Positions 39,755-47,892 of a stretch of 64,000 nucleotides of DNA are shown in pieces (positions within the stretch are counted from its first letter, which is position 1; the number at the start of each line of letters is the position of its first letter). Source of the stretch: Brevundimonas sp. Root1279. GTDB lineage: Bacteria; Pseudomonadota; Alphaproteobacteria; Caulobacterales; Caulobacteraceae. The position numbers and the translations under genes are program-made. The stretch covers positions 296,537 through 360,536 of the forward strand of contig NZ_LMEB01000004.1 in the NCBI RefSeq assembly GCF_001425945.1, read 5' to 3'. The notes beneath the pieces were generated by a model. That model saw only the letters and a list, made by a program, of their open reading frames with translations. It had not been told where the DNA came from and ran no database searches.

Positions 39755-40384
39755 TCATAAGGCGAAGGTAGGTTCCGGGGCGAGCTCCGCAAGCAGCGGT
39801 GGCGCCGCGTCGAACAATTCGCGGCGCGAGACGCCCGATTCGCCCTTCACATAGAGGACGGCCTTGCCGGCGGGGCCGGCGCGTTCGACCACGGCGAGGC
39901 GTCCGCCGACCTTCAGCGCCTTCAGCCAGGCCTCCGGACGAGCCGGAACGGCGGCTTCGGAAACGATCAGGTCGTAGCCCTCGCCTGCAGGCTGGCTCAG
40001 CGGAGCCACGACGGTGGGGACGCCCGCGTCCGCCAGGGCCGGACCGGCCACCTCAAAAACGGCGGAGTCTGATTCTTGCGCCGTGACCGTCAGGCCCATG
40101 CGGGCCAGGACGGCGGCGGCGTAAGGGCCGGCGATGACCAGGGCGGTCTCCTCCGGGCGGGCCGCAACGGCCATCAGCAGCTTGGACAGGTCGCGGGCGA
40201 GCATCAGGCGGCGTCCGCCGGCGATGTCGGCCTCGACCTCGGCATAGGCCGTAAAAGCCCGGTCCTGCGGGACGAAACGCTCGCGCGGCGTCTCCAGCAG
40301 GGCGGCCTGCAGGGCCCGGTCCGTGACGTCGTTCACGCGGACCTGGCTGTCCACCATGACCTTGCGCGCGGCGGCGAAATCCAT
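39755..40384 (-). CDS. Protein-L-isoaspartate methyltransferase-like protein
   Basis: This 209-residue protein begins MDFAAARKVMVDSQVRVNDVT and has ETPRERFVPQDRAFTAYAEVE and the RLMLARDLSKLLMA segment, as in the Pcm family. The SAM-binding glycine loop expected after about residue 80 is poorly kept (ALVIAGPYAAAVLARMG), so activity is doubtful. Such divergent Pcm paralogues often stand upstream of tolC in alphaproteobacteria, as here. Confidence 0.8.
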   Translation of the reverse strand: MDFAAARKVMVDSQVRVNDVTDRALQAALLETPRERFVPQDRAFTAYAEVEADIAGGRRLMLARDLSKLLMAVAARPEETALVIAGPYAAAVLARMGLTVTAQESDSAVFEVAGPALADAGVPTVVAPLSQPAGEGYDLIVSEAAVPARPEAWLKALKVGGRLAVVERAGPAGKAVLYVKGESGVSRRELFDAAPPLLAELAPEPTFAL

Positions 40385-40527
40385 CTGTCGATAATCCCGA
40401 ATTATGCGGTCGACGCAGTAATGCGCCGGAAATCTGGCGCGCTTATAGGTCTGTGCGTTGCGGGCGACAATCCGATCTGATAGCTGACGCCCCTCGCGAC
40501 GACGCGACCCCTCACCGGATGGGTCAC

Positions 40528-40601
40528 GGCCTGATGGCGGAGTGGTTACGCAGCGGACTGCAAATCCGTGTACGCCGGTTCGATTCCGGCTCAGGCCTCC
40601 A
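40528..40601 (+). tRNA. tRNA-Cys (anticodon GCA)
   Basis: The acceptor arms GGCCTGA and TCAGGCC pair fully. The anticodon stem GCGGA/TCCGT encloses CTGCAAA with anticodon GCA, and CCGGTTCGATTCCGG forms the T-arm. CCA is encoded. Confidence 0.97.
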
Positions 40602-40620
40602 TCGCGACTTCCGACGAAAA

Positions 40621-40740
40621 CTAGACCGGAGCGGTGATCCAGCCGATCACCGTCGCCGCGCTGACCGTGCCGGCCACGATGGCCACCGCGATGGCCACCC
40701 GCGCCTTGCGCCCCACGAAGAAAAGAATGCTGTCGAACAT
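40621..40740 (-). CDS. Single-pass membrane microprotein
   Basis: This 39-residue protein begins MFDSILFFVGRKARVAIAVA and continues as a hydrophobic helix to GWITAPV. A very strong GGGGAGG site stands six bases before the ATG. It resembles the SidA-like protein in size and topology but no LexA box is present. Upstream lie a TTAACC half-site (40802-40807) and a TACGAA-T-TTCGTA palindrome (40808-40820). Function unknown. It is convergent with tRNA-Cys, 19 bases away. Confidence 0.6.
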   Translation of the reverse strand: MFDSILFFVGRKARVAIAVAIVAGTVSAATVIGWITAPV

Positions 40741-40807
40741 GGCTGCCTCCCCGGACGGCCAAGCTCGTCATAGAACGACGCATTCATCAAGGTATATGAA
40801 GGGTTAA

Positions 40808-40820
40808 TACGAATTTCGTA
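40808..40820. promoter_or_regulatory. Palindrome and CtrA-like half-site upstream of the microprotein
   Basis: TACGAA-T-TTCGTA is a perfect 13-bp inverted repeat 67 bp upstream of the microprotein ATG. TTAACC on the minus strand directly adjoins it. Either could be a regulatory site. Confidence 0.35.
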
Positions 40821-40827
40821 GGACCTC

Positions 40828-41631
40828 TTACGCCTGTCGGGCGAAGTGATGCAGGGCGATGGCGCCCGCAGTCGCCACGTTCAGCGAATCGAAGCCGCCG
40901 GACATCGGAATCCCGATCGTCTCGCATCTGGCCATCAGGGATTCGGGCAGGCCCGGCCCCTCCGCCCCCAGCACGATCGCCACCCGGCCGCCGCGCGGCG
41001 CCGTTGAAAGGTCCGTCGTCGCCGACGGCGTCATGGCCAGCACGCGGAAGCCCCTCGCCTGCAGCGCCTCTACCGTCGACGCTGCATCAAGACCGGTCGC
41101 CATCGGGGTTCGCAGGACCGCGCCCACAGAGACCCGGATGGCCTTGCGGTAGAAGGGGTCACAGCATTGGGCGTCCAGCAGCACTGCGCCCGCGCCGAAG
41201 GCCGCCGCCGCGCGGAAGATGCCGCCCATGTTGTCATGGTTTCCGATGCCGCAGGCCAGAACGACGACGGCGTCGTCGGCCAGGCCGTCCAGCACCTGAT
41301 CCAGGGCTTTCGCGGTCGGCTTTGCGCCGAGGGCCAGAATGCCGCGATGCAGGTGAAAGCCGGCGATCCCGTCCAGCACCGGCTGGGGCGCGACATAGAC
41401 AGGCGTGTCCGCCGGGAAGCGCGCGAGGATCGGGGCGAGGCCGCCGGCGCGGCTCTCGGCTACCAGGGCCGCCAGCGGCCGACACTGCGACCCGGGCGAA
41501 GCCAGGACGCGCAGCACGACCTCGCCTTCAGCCACGAACAGTCCCTGACGGCCCGTCAGGTCCCGTTCCCGGATGTCCCGGAAGCCTGCAATTCGCGGGT
41601 CTTCGGCGCTCTCGATGAAGATGTTGGCCAA
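40828..41631 (-). CDS. TrmH/SpoU-family RNA methyltransferase
   Basis: The 267-residue SPOUT enzyme shows LACGIGNHDNMGGIFRAAAAFG near residue 130, IVLGAEGPGL near 218 and IPMSGGFDSLNVATAGAIAL near 240. These are the three SpoU motifs, and it is the second TrmH-type gene in the window. It would 2'-O-methylate rRNA or tRNA; the first motif (GNHDNMGG) differs from the usual DP-N-G form, a feature of a separate subgroup. Confidence 0.85.
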   Translation of the reverse strand: MANIFIESAEDPRIAGFRDIRERDLTGRQGLFVAEGEVVLRVLASPGSQCRPLAALVAESRAGGLAPILARFPADTPVYVAPQPVLDGIAGFHLHRGILALGAKPTAKALDQVLDGLADDAVVVLACGIGNHDNMGGIFRAAAAFGAGAVLLDAQCCDPFYRKAIRVSVGAVLRTPMATGLDAASTVEALQARGFRVLAMTPSATTDLSTAPRGGRVAIVLGAEGPGLPESLMARCETIGIPMSGGFDSLNVATAGAIALHHFARQA

Positions 41632-41700
41632 GTTCGAAATTTCCGTTTGCGCTACGCTGACTCGCGCTGCTATAGCGCCCGCCTTCCCGAGAGGAAGTGT

Positions 41701-41775
41701 TCCGCGGTAGCTCAGTGGTAGAGCAGCCGACTGTTAATCGGCTGGTCGTAGGTTCGAATCCTACCCGCGGAGCCA
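41701..41775 (+). tRNA. tRNA-Asn (anticodon GTT)
   Basis: The acceptor arms TCCGCGG and CCGCGGA pair fully. The anticodon stem CCGA/TCGG encloses the loop with anticodon GTT, and GTAGGTTCGAATCCTAC forms the T-arm. CCA is encoded. Confidence 0.97.
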
Positions 41776-41803
41776 CTCTCTCTCCTTCCCCGACATCGAA
41801 GCG

Positions 41804-41835
41804 GAAAAAAAGCCCGACGCGGGGTGCGCCGGGCT
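41804..41835 (-). terminator. Rho-independent terminator of the lipoprotein gene
   Basis: On the minus strand AGCCCGGCGC and GCGTCGGGCT form a 10-bp stem with one G-T pair and an ACCCC loop, followed by seven T residues. It lies about 90 bases after the stop at 41923. Confidence 0.85.
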
Positions 41836-41922
41836 GAAGAAGTTCGGTGATGGTGGGTGTCCTCGAAACTCGAAGAACACCCCCGAGATCGCCTCAATTG
41901 GTTAATGGGCCGTAAACCACGT

Positions 41923-42672
41923 TCAGCGTCCTTCTCCGACAGGCAGCCAGGTCGACTGGCGGCCGCCCGCCGGACCGCTCCAGCCGATCCGCCAGCCCCC
42001 TTCGCCCTGTTCGACCGTCAGGGATTCGCCGCGCGCGGCCTCCCCGGGCCAGGCGAAGACGCGCCCTGCGACCTCGATGCCGTCCGGCGCGCTCGTCATC
42101 GGCAGCATCAGGCTCCAGCGGCCGTCGGAGCCGGGCGTGACCCGCACCGTCTGACCGTCGCTGATGACGTCGACCTGGGCGGTTCCTTCCGCCGTAGCGC
42201 CGGAGGCCAGCCGCATACGGCCGTCGCTGTCGACCGCGCCGAGCGCCGGGGCGGCGTCCAGACGCCGGGCGGGGCCGCCGAATCGCAACAGGGCCATCGG
42301 GCCGTCGCCGCCGGCCAGAATCAGCAGCCGATCCGGCGACCGGGCGGCGTCCTGGCCGACCTGGGTCTCGGGCTGGAGGAGCAGGTGCCCCGACTTCGCC
42401 GCCACATGGATCTCGAATCGCCCGTGAGCATCGGCCGAGGCCGCATAGGCCGAGCCCGTCTCATTGCGCAGCACGACGCGCCCGCCCGGCTCGGCGACAC
42501 CGGACACCAGCAACTCATCGCCCTGGCGGGACACACGCTCGATGAGCGGCGGCTGGGCCCAATCGCCTGGCGCGCGGGGCGCCTCATCGGTCTTGCCGGC
42601 GGGCGCGGGCGAGCAGGCGGCGAGCGCCGCAGCCAGCATCGCAGCCGCCGTCATCGAGATCGCCCGTTTCAT
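41923..42672 (-). CDS. Hypothetical lipoprotein
   Basis: The 249-residue protein has a lipoprotein signal with lipobox LAAC (Cys20) and two similar beta-rich units. The first (residues 50-100) contains VAEPGGRVVLRNETGSAYA, the second (165-210) AQVDVISDGQTVRVTPGSDG; both resemble Ig-like or carboxypeptidase-regulatory sandwiches in surface proteins. Their repeats suggest an envelope-stabilising role, but no function is known. A strong terminator follows it. Confidence 0.65.
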   Translation of the reverse strand: MKRAISMTAAAMLAAALAACSPAPAGKTDEAPRAPGDWAQPPLIERVSRQGDELLVSGVAEPGGRVVLRNETGSAYAASADAHGRFEIHVAAKSGHLLLQPETQVGQDAARSPDRLLILAGGDGPMALLRFGGPARRLDAAPALGAVDSDGRMRLASGATAEGTAQVDVISDGQTVRVTPGSDGRWSLMLPMTSAPDGIEVAGRVFAWPGEAARGESLTVEQGEGGWRIGWSGPAGGRQSTWLPVGEGR

Positions 42673-42753
42673 CCCGCCTCTCCGCCCGTTAGGAGTGTCG
42701 TCCCAGATAGCGCGGCTAAAGCCCCGCTGTCTTTCTCCGTCTCATGAGGCTCC

Positions 42754-43356
42754 ATGTCGTCGCCCGCCACCATCCAGCCGTTCGACGGCAAGTCGGTCTG
42801 CCTGTTCTGCGGCTCGGCCGAGAGCGTGTCCCCGGCCTACCTGGCCGCGGCGCGTGACTTCGGCGCGCAGACGGCTGAGGCGGGCTGGCGGCTGGTCTAT
42901 GGCGGCGGCGGCGTCGGCCTGATGGGCGCCTCGGCCCGCTCGGCCCATGAGGCCGGCGGCCGCGTCTTGGGCGTCATGCCCGGCTTCCTGCGCAGCCGCG
43001 AGCGTCTGTTCGACGACGTCGAGACCTTGGTCGTGACGTCGATGCACGAGCGCAAGACTATCATGTACGACCAGTCGGACGCATTTGTGGTTGCGCCGGG
43101 CGGCGTCGGCACCCTGGAAGAGGCCATCGAGGTGCTGTCGTGGAAGCGCCTCGACCTGCACCACAAGCCGGTGATTTTCTTGAATATCAACGGCTTCTGG
43201 GAAACGCTTCTGGCAGTCCTTGAGCACAGCATCTCCGAGGGGATGACCCCGGCCAGCTTCCGTCAGGGCTACACCGTGGCCGACACGGTCGAGGAGGCGA
43301 TCGCCCAGATGCAGGGGATGGACGAGATGCCTCACTTGAAACATGATCGTCGATAA
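42754..43356 (+). CDS. LOG-family (TIGR00730) protein
   Basis: The 200-residue Rossmann-fold protein has VCLFCGSAESVSPAYLAAA near residue 15, VYGGGGVGLMG near 48 and APGGVGTLEEAIEVLSW near 113, the PGGxGTxxE signature of the LOG family. Characterised members are cytokinin-riboside-phosphate phosphoribohydrolases or purine-nucleotide hydrolases; here the substrate is unproven. The 117 bases after it hold a 9-bp stem (43370-43403) and a TTGACA. Confidence 0.88.
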   Translation: MSSPATIQPFDGKSVCLFCGSAESVSPAYLAAARDFGAQTAEAGWRLVYGGGGVGLMGASARSAHEAGGRVLGVMPGFLRSRERLFDDVETLVVTSMHERKTIMYDQSDAFVVAPGGVGTLEEAIEVLSWKRLDLHHKPVIFLNINGFWETLLAVLEHSISEGMTPASFRQGYTVADTVEEAIAQMQGMDEMPHLKHDRR

Positions 43357-43473
43357 GTAATCGTTGATCAGGCGCGTTCTGGGTTTTCTAAAGCAACGCG
43401 CCTTGACAGTTTCGAATAACAACGCACAGTGAGCGGACGGGGTCAGAGCCCCGGCCTCATCGGAGACCTCCCC

Positions 43474-43761
43474 ATGCGCGCCCTGATCGTCGCCGCGGCC
43501 ATGCTGATCGCCGCCCCCGCCCTCGCCCAAGCCCCCACGTCGAGCGCCACCCTGGCCGACTCCTCCAAGGGCGAAGCCCGCACCATCATCGACGGCGCCA
43601 GCTGGCGCTGCGACGCCGGCGCCTGCACCGCCACGGGCGGCGCCAACCAGCCCGCCCCGCGCGCCTGCCGCCGCGTCGTCGCCAAATTCGGCGCGGTCTC
43701 GGCCTTCACCTACAAGGGCGTCGCCCTTTCGGCCGAAGAACTGACCGCCTGTAACGCCTGA
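43474..43761 (+). CDS. Small exported protein, CC_3452-like
   Basis: This 95-residue protein has a clear signal peptide ending ALAQ, then a compact domain with ASWRCDAGACTATG, a central ACRRVVAKFG and a final cysteine near LTACNA. It resembles a Caulobacterales family usually annotated CC_3452 (from memory). Function unknown; four cysteines suggest disulfides. The ATG at 43474 starts the signal peptide. Confidence 0.7.
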   Translation: MRALIVAAAMLIAAPALAQAPTSSATLADSSKGEARTIIDGASWRCDAGACTATGGANQPAPRACRRVVAKFGAVSAFTYKGVALSAEELTACNA

Positions 43762-43785
43762 TCCAGCAGCGCATCGCTGAATACG

Positions 43786-43820
43786 AAAAGGCCGCCCCTC
43801 GCGAGAAGGGCGGCCTTTTT
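43786..43820. terminator. Bidirectional terminator between the exported-protein gene and gltX
   Basis: AAAAGGCCGCCC (43786-43797) and GGGCGGCCTTTT (43808-43819) form a 12-bp stem with a 10-base loop. The A-run and T-run allow it to serve both convergent genes. Confidence 0.9.
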
Positions 43821-43846
43821 GCTGTCCGGTAAGGTGGGCTCGGCTC

Positions 43847-45181
43847 TCAGGCCGTTTCGCCCTGCAGCCGCTTCACGATGCGCTCGCGGCCGATCATCGG
43901 GGCGATGGTGGCCATCTCCGGGCCGTGCGGCTGGCCGGTCAGGATCAGGCGCAGGGGCATGAACAGGCTCTTGCCCTTGGCGCCGGTGGCCTCCTTCACG
44001 GCATTGGTCCAGGTCGGCCACAGGGTCTCGTCGATGGTCTCCGGCAGCACCGCCAGGGCGGCGGCGGCGAAGGCCGGGTCCTCGACGACCGGAGTCACCG
44101 GACCGCGGACGATCGAAGCCAATTCAACGACATCGGCGAACTTCTGAAGGTTCGGACGGATGGCGTTCCAGAAGCCTTCGCCAAGGTCGGCGTCCAGCTT
44201 GGCCAAGCGCGCCTGGGCGACCTTGTAGTCCATGGCGTGCAGGGCCTGGGCGTTGAGGCGGTCTAGGTCGGCGGTGTCATAGCGCGCCGGCGAGCGGCCC
44301 ATCTTGGCGAAGGCGAAGCTCGCGCCGAGGGCGTCGATCGACTCCCCGACTTCCAGCGGATCAGAGGTGCCGATGCGGCCGAGGTGGCTGGTGATGGCGA
44401 TCGGCTCATAGCCCAGGTCGCGCATCTCCGAGATCGACAGCGAGCCCAGACGCTTCGACAGAGCTGCGCCGTCCGCGCCGACCAGCAGCGGCATGTGAGC
44501 AAAGGCCGGCACGGGGCCGCCCAGCGCTTCGAAGATCTCGATCTGGGCGCCGGTATTGGTGACGTGGTCCTCGCCGCGGATCACGTGGGTGATGTCCATC
44601 TCGATGTCGTCGACCACCGACGGCAGGGTGTAGAGGAACAGGCCGTCCTCGCGGATCAGCACCGGGTCCGACATCGAGGCCGTGTCGACCTCGGCGTGGC
44701 CGCGGGCCAGGTCTTCCCAGGCGACGCGCTTGCCGTCCAGCTTGAAGCGCCAGTGCGGACGGCGGCCTTCGGCTTCATAGGCGGCCTTTTCGGCGTCAGT
44801 GAGGTCCAGGGCGGCGCGGTCGTAGACCGGCGGCAGGCCGCGCGACAGCTGCACCTTGCGGCGGCGGTCCAACTCCTCGGCGGTTTCATAGCAGGCGTAG
44901 AGGCGACCAGAGGCCTTGAGGCGCTCGGCGGCGGCTTCATAGCGGTCGAAGCGCTTGGATTGATTGTGGCGCTCGTCCCAGAGCAGGCCCAGCCACGCCA
45001 GGTCGATCTCGATGCCCTGCTCGAATTCGGCGGTCGACCGCGCCAGGTCGGTGTCGTCGATGCGCAGGACGAACTGCCCGCCCTGCCCCTTGGCGAACAT
45101 CCAGTTCACGAGGGCGGTGCGCACGTTTCCGACGTGCAGCTTACCCGTCGGCGACGGGGCGAAACGGACCTTGACGGACAT
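43847..45181 (-). CDS. gltX: Glutamyl-tRNA synthetase, second type
   Basis: This class I synthetase of 444 residues starts VRFAPSPTGKLHVGNVRTAL, with an HVGN version of the HIGH motif (residues 16-19), and carries LSKRLGS (K243) in place of KMSKS. The HVGN-NVRTAL form marks the second GluRS of alphaproteobacteria; the canonical enzyme reads HIGGARTAL. In some bacteria the two paralogues divide tRNA-Glu and tRNA-Gln charging. Which substrate this one prefers cannot be told here. Confidence 0.92.
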   Translation of the reverse strand: MSVKVRFAPSPTGKLHVGNVRTALVNWMFAKGQGGQFVLRIDDTDLARSTAEFEQGIEIDLAWLGLLWDERHNQSKRFDRYEAAAERLKASGRLYACYETAEELDRRRKVQLSRGLPPVYDRAALDLTDAEKAAYEAEGRRPHWRFKLDGKRVAWEDLARGHAEVDTASMSDPVLIREDGLFLYTLPSVVDDIEMDITHVIRGEDHVTNTGAQIEIFEALGGPVPAFAHMPLLVGADGAALSKRLGSLSISEMRDLGYEPIAITSHLGRIGTSDPLEVGESIDALGASFAFAKMGRSPARYDTADLDRLNAQALHAMDYKVAQARLAKLDADLGEGFWNAIRPNLQKFADVVELASIVRGPVTPVVEDPAFAAAALAVLPETIDETLWPTWTNAVKEATGAKGKSLFMPLRLILTGQPHGPEMATIAPMIGRERIVKRLQGETA

Positions 45182-45262
45182 GACACGACCTTAGAGCGAG
45201 AGGCGCGCTAGGTCGCGCCCCCGTCCGTGCAAGTCAAGGCGTGACCGCCGTCGATCGACCGA

Positions 45263-45688
45263 TCAGTCGTCGCGGTGGACGCGCTCGCGACGTTCGTGCC
45301 GCTCCTGGGCCTCCACCGACAGCGTCGCCGTCGGACGGGCTTCCAGTCGGCCGAGGCTGATCGGTTCGCCGGTTTCCTCACAGTAGCCGTACGATCCGTC
45401 CTCGATCCGGCGCAGCGCCTCGTCGATCTTGGAGATCAGCTTGCGCTGACGGTCCCGCGTACGCAGCTCAAGCGCACGATCGGATTCCGATGACGCCCGA
45501 TCGACCAGATCCGGATGATTCTCCGTCTCGGCCTTCAGGTTGATCACAGTCCCCTTGGACTCGCGAAGGATATCGTCCTTCCAGTCCAGAAGCTTGGCCT
45601 TGAAGTAGGCCAACTGCCGCTCATTCATGAACGGCTCATCGTCAGACGGCCTGTAGGCCGGCTCGATAACAGACGCCAATGCGTTCAT
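45263..45688 (-). CDS. dksA: RNA polymerase-binding factor DksA
   Basis: The 141-residue protein has the coiled-coil pair (YFKAKLLDWKDDILRESKG, then RDRQRKLISKIDEALRRIEDG) and the DksA hallmark YGYCEETGEPISLGRLEARP. It modulates transcription with ppGpp. Of the usual four zinc cysteines only one remains; E, S and other residues replace the rest, as in other alphaproteobacterial forms. I choose the ATG at 45688; a GTG three codons upstream is possible. Confidence 0.9.
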   Translation of the reverse strand: MNALASVIEPAYRPSDDEPFMNERQLAYFKAKLLDWKDDILRESKGTVINLKAETENHPDLVDRASSESDRALELRTRDRQRKLISKIDEALRRIEDGSYGYCEETGEPISLGRLEARPTATLSVEAQERHERRERVHRDD

Positions 45689-45870
45689 CGCACTCACGCT
45701 CGTAAACAGCGCCCCCCTGTGGCGCAGTGCTGCGTATAGGGATCACAGGGAGTCGCGGCAACAACGCTCGCGCGAGCGTGACCGGCGAATTTTGTCGTCG
45801 GAGGAGGAGCGTGACATTTCTTCATCACTCGCAGGCCGCGCAGCGCGCGTTTGCGAAAGATTTCGCCGCT

Positions 45871-46296
45871 TTATGCTGCGTTGCGGCGAAGATCGGCCTT
45901 GGCGAGCTCAACCGCAGCGCGCAGGTCGATTTGGTCCAGCAGGCGATTGAGCTCCGGATCGGCGTCGATCGGACGTTCCTCGCGCAGACCGCGCCCAAGA
46001 CGCTCCAGGGCGCCCTCGCCCATCTCACCTGACAGCAGGGCCAGCTTCAGCTCATCCAGCCGATCCAGCAGGCCGCCGCCCCGGCGGATGGCCCGACGAC
46101 GACGCTCGGTCGGATCCTCGACGCCCTGCAGGGCCATCAGGGCCGAAACGTCGGCGACGCCGGCGACTCCGCTTGCCGCTGCAGCCTGGGCGGCAGGCGC
46201 GCTTCCCCCGGCCGTGGGCACGGAGAAGCCGCTCGCGGCCCGGGCGGGACGCGAGGATTGGGTCGAAGAGGGTCCAGACGCGCCGGTGACCTTCAT
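45871..46296 (-). CDS. fliX: Flagellar assembly protein FliX
   Basis: FliX links assembly of the early flagellum to the activator FlbD in Caulobacterales. This 141-residue homologue has a variable N-terminus (MKVTGASGPS) and the conserved part VSALMALQGVEDPTERRRRA near 60, RGGGLLDRLDELKLALLSGE and ELNRLLDQIDLRAAVELAK at the end. It is divergent from flgI, the usual arrangement. Upstream are a TTAACC half-site and two GANTC sites. The ATG at 46296 has a GGAG nine bases upstream. Confidence 0.9.
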   Translation of the reverse strand: MKVTGASGPSSTQSSRPARAASGFSVPTAGGSAPAAQAAAASGVAGVADVSALMALQGVEDPTERRRRAIRRGGGLLDRLDELKLALLSGEMGEGALERLGRGLREERPIDADPELNRLLDQIDLRAAVELAKADLRRNAA

Positions 46297-46348
46297 GAGA
46301 AACGACTCCAGGACATGTCGGACCATTGAAGCCACGGAGTCACCGTTT

Positions 46349-46354
46349 GGTTAA
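46349..46354 (-). promoter_or_regulatory. CtrA-like TTAACC half-site upstream of fliX
   Basis: On the minus strand TTAACC stands 52 bp before the fliX ATG, followed by a GACTC CcrM site. CtrA control fits an early (class II) flagellar gene. Confidence 0.45.
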
Positions 46355-46359
46355 CGGCC

Positions 46360-46374
46360 CGGCAGTTTCTGCCG
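46360..46374. promoter_or_regulatory. Candidate FlbD-binding (ftr) palindrome
   Basis: CGGCAG-TTT-CTGCCG is a perfect palindrome centred about 86 bp upstream of the predicted sigma-54 start of flgI. It matches the CGGCA...TGCCG core I recall for ftr sites bound by FlbD, the activator governed by FliX. Confidence 0.6.
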
Positions 46375-46427
46375 ATTTGCCCGGCGCCGCGAGCCGCACC
46401 GTCGCTGATTTCATTGAGGTTTCTGTC

Positions 46428-46442
46428 TGGCACGGACCTCGC
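46428..46442 (+). promoter_or_regulatory. Sigma-54 promoter of flgI
   Basis: TGG-CACGGACCTC-GC has the invariant GG and GC spaced by ten bases, the -24/-12 form of Caulobacter class III flagellar promoters. A start near 46453 leaves a leader of about 28 bases. Confidence 0.8.
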
Positions 46443-46480
46443 ATCGCGTTAGGCATAAATCCTTTGCGGACGTTCGACCG

Positions 46481-47584
46481 ATGCAAAAGCTGCTCGCCTC
46501 CCTCCTGACCGCCGCCGCCCTGGCGGGCCTGGGCTCCCCAGCCCTGGCCCAGTCGCGGATCAAGGACATCGCCGCCGTCGAGGGCGTGCGCTCGAACCAG
46601 CTGGTCGGCTACGGCCTGGTGGTGGGCCTGAACGGGACCGGCGACTCGCTGCGCAACTGCCCGTTCACGCGCCAGTCGCTGGAAGGCATGACCGAGCGCC
46701 TCGGCGTCAACATCCGCGACTCCAACGCAAACTCCAAGAACCTGGCCGCCATCATGGTGACGGCCGAACTGCCGCCGTTCGCCACCCCGGGCTCGCGCAT
46801 CGACGTCAACGTCTCTTCGATGTGCGACGCCAAGAGCCTGCTGGGCGGCACCCTGCTGGTCACCAGCCTGCAAGGCGCGGACGGACAAGTCTATGCCGTG
46901 GCCCAGGGCTCGATCCAGACCGGGGCCGTCTCGGCCTCGGGTTCATCGGGCTCGTCGGTGACGCGCGGCGTGCCGACCGCCGGCCGCATCGCCTCGGGCG
47001 CGACGGTCGAGCGCGAGACCGGCTTCGAGCTGGCCAATATGAACGAAGTGCGGCTGACGCTGCGCAATCCGGACTTCACCACGGCCCAGCGCGTCGCCCA
47101 GGCGATCAACCAGGTCTATCCGAACACCGCCCTGGCCGAGAACGGCACCGTCATCGCCCTGCGCGCGCCGGGTCAGATGGGCATGGCCGGCTTCATCAGC
47201 CGGGTCGAGAACCTGCCGGTGGCGGTCGACGCCCCGGCCAAGGTGATTATCGACGAGGTCAACGGCGTCATCGTCATGGGCGAGGCGGTCCGCGTCTCCA
47301 CCGTCGCCATCGCCCAGGGCAACCTGACCGTCTCGGTGCAGGAAACGCCGCAGGTCAGCCAGCCCGAGCCCTTCAGCCGCGGCCAGACCGCCGTGGTCCC
47401 GCAGTCGACGGTCGACGTCACCGAGGATCTGGGCACCCAGATGCGCATCGTCGGCGGCGGGACCTCGCTGTCCAGCCTGGTCGCCGGCCTCAACGCCCTG
47501 GGCGTCAGCCCGCGCGACATGATCAGCATCCTGCAGGCCATCAAGGCCGCCGGCGCGCTGCAAGCCGACATCGAGGTGATGTGA
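46481..47584 (+). CDS. flgI: Flagellar P-ring protein FlgI
   Basis: The 367-residue protein forms the periplasmic ring around the flagellar rod. It has a signal peptide ending ALAQ, then SRIKDIAAVEGVRSNQLVGY and GLNGTGDS, the family opening, and ends ISILQAIKAAGALQADIEVM. Length is normal. It heads an operon with flgJ and flbY and is read from a sigma-54 promoter divergent from fliX. Confidence 0.97.
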   Translation: MQKLLASLLTAAALAGLGSPALAQSRIKDIAAVEGVRSNQLVGYGLVVGLNGTGDSLRNCPFTRQSLEGMTERLGVNIRDSNANSKNLAAIMVTAELPPFATPGSRIDVNVSSMCDAKSLLGGTLLVTSLQGADGQVYAVAQGSIQTGAVSASGSSGSSVTRGVPTAGRIASGATVERETGFELANMNEVRLTLRNPDFTTAQRVAQAINQVYPNTALAENGTVIALRAPGQMGMAGFISRVENLPVAVDAPAKVIIDEVNGVIVMGEAVRVSTVAIAQGNLTVSVQETPQVSQPEPFSRGQTAVVPQSTVDVTEDLGTQMRIVGGGTSLSSLVAGLNALGVSPRDMISILQAIKAAGALQADIEVM

Positions 47585-47586
47585 AC

Positions 47587-47892
47587 ATGAGCGACCTCAC
47601 CGTATCCCCCGCCCTGCTCCAGCCGACACCGTCCGCGCCCACCGGCCCGGTCGCCACGGCGCGAATGCGCGAGACCGCCGAGGCCTTCGAGGCATCCTTC
47701 CTCAGCCAGATGCTGAAGCCGATGTTCGAGGGTCTGAAGACCGACGGCATGTTCGGCGGCGGCGAGGCCGAGGGCACCTGGCGCGGCTTCATGATCGACG
47801 CCATGGCCAAGCAGACGGTCAAGGCCGGCGGAATCGGCATGGCCGATCAGGTGGTCGCCCAGATGCTGAAGATGCAGGAGATGTCCCAGTGA
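47587..47892 (+). CDS. flgJ: Rod-binding protein FlgJ, short form
   Basis: The 101-residue protein corresponds to the rod-binding N-terminal domain of FlgJ (AEAFEASFLSQMLKPMFEGL and MIDAMAKQTVKAGGIGMAD). The C-terminal muramidase domain of enterobacterial FlgJ is absent, as usual in alphaproteobacteria, so a separate lytic enzyme is needed. It begins two bases after flgI; its stop overlaps flbY as GTGA. Confidence 0.88.
   Translation: MSDLTVSPALLQPTPSAPTGPVATARMRETAEAFEASFLSQMLKPMFEGLKTDGMFGGGEAEGTWRGFMIDAMAKQTVKAGGIGMADQVVAQMLKMQEMSQ

Noticed and set aside
45764..45777. CGCTCGCGCGAGCG palindrome between dksA and fliX as an operator
   Set aside because: A GC-only palindrome of this kind is easily produced by composition, and no promoter feature lies beside it.
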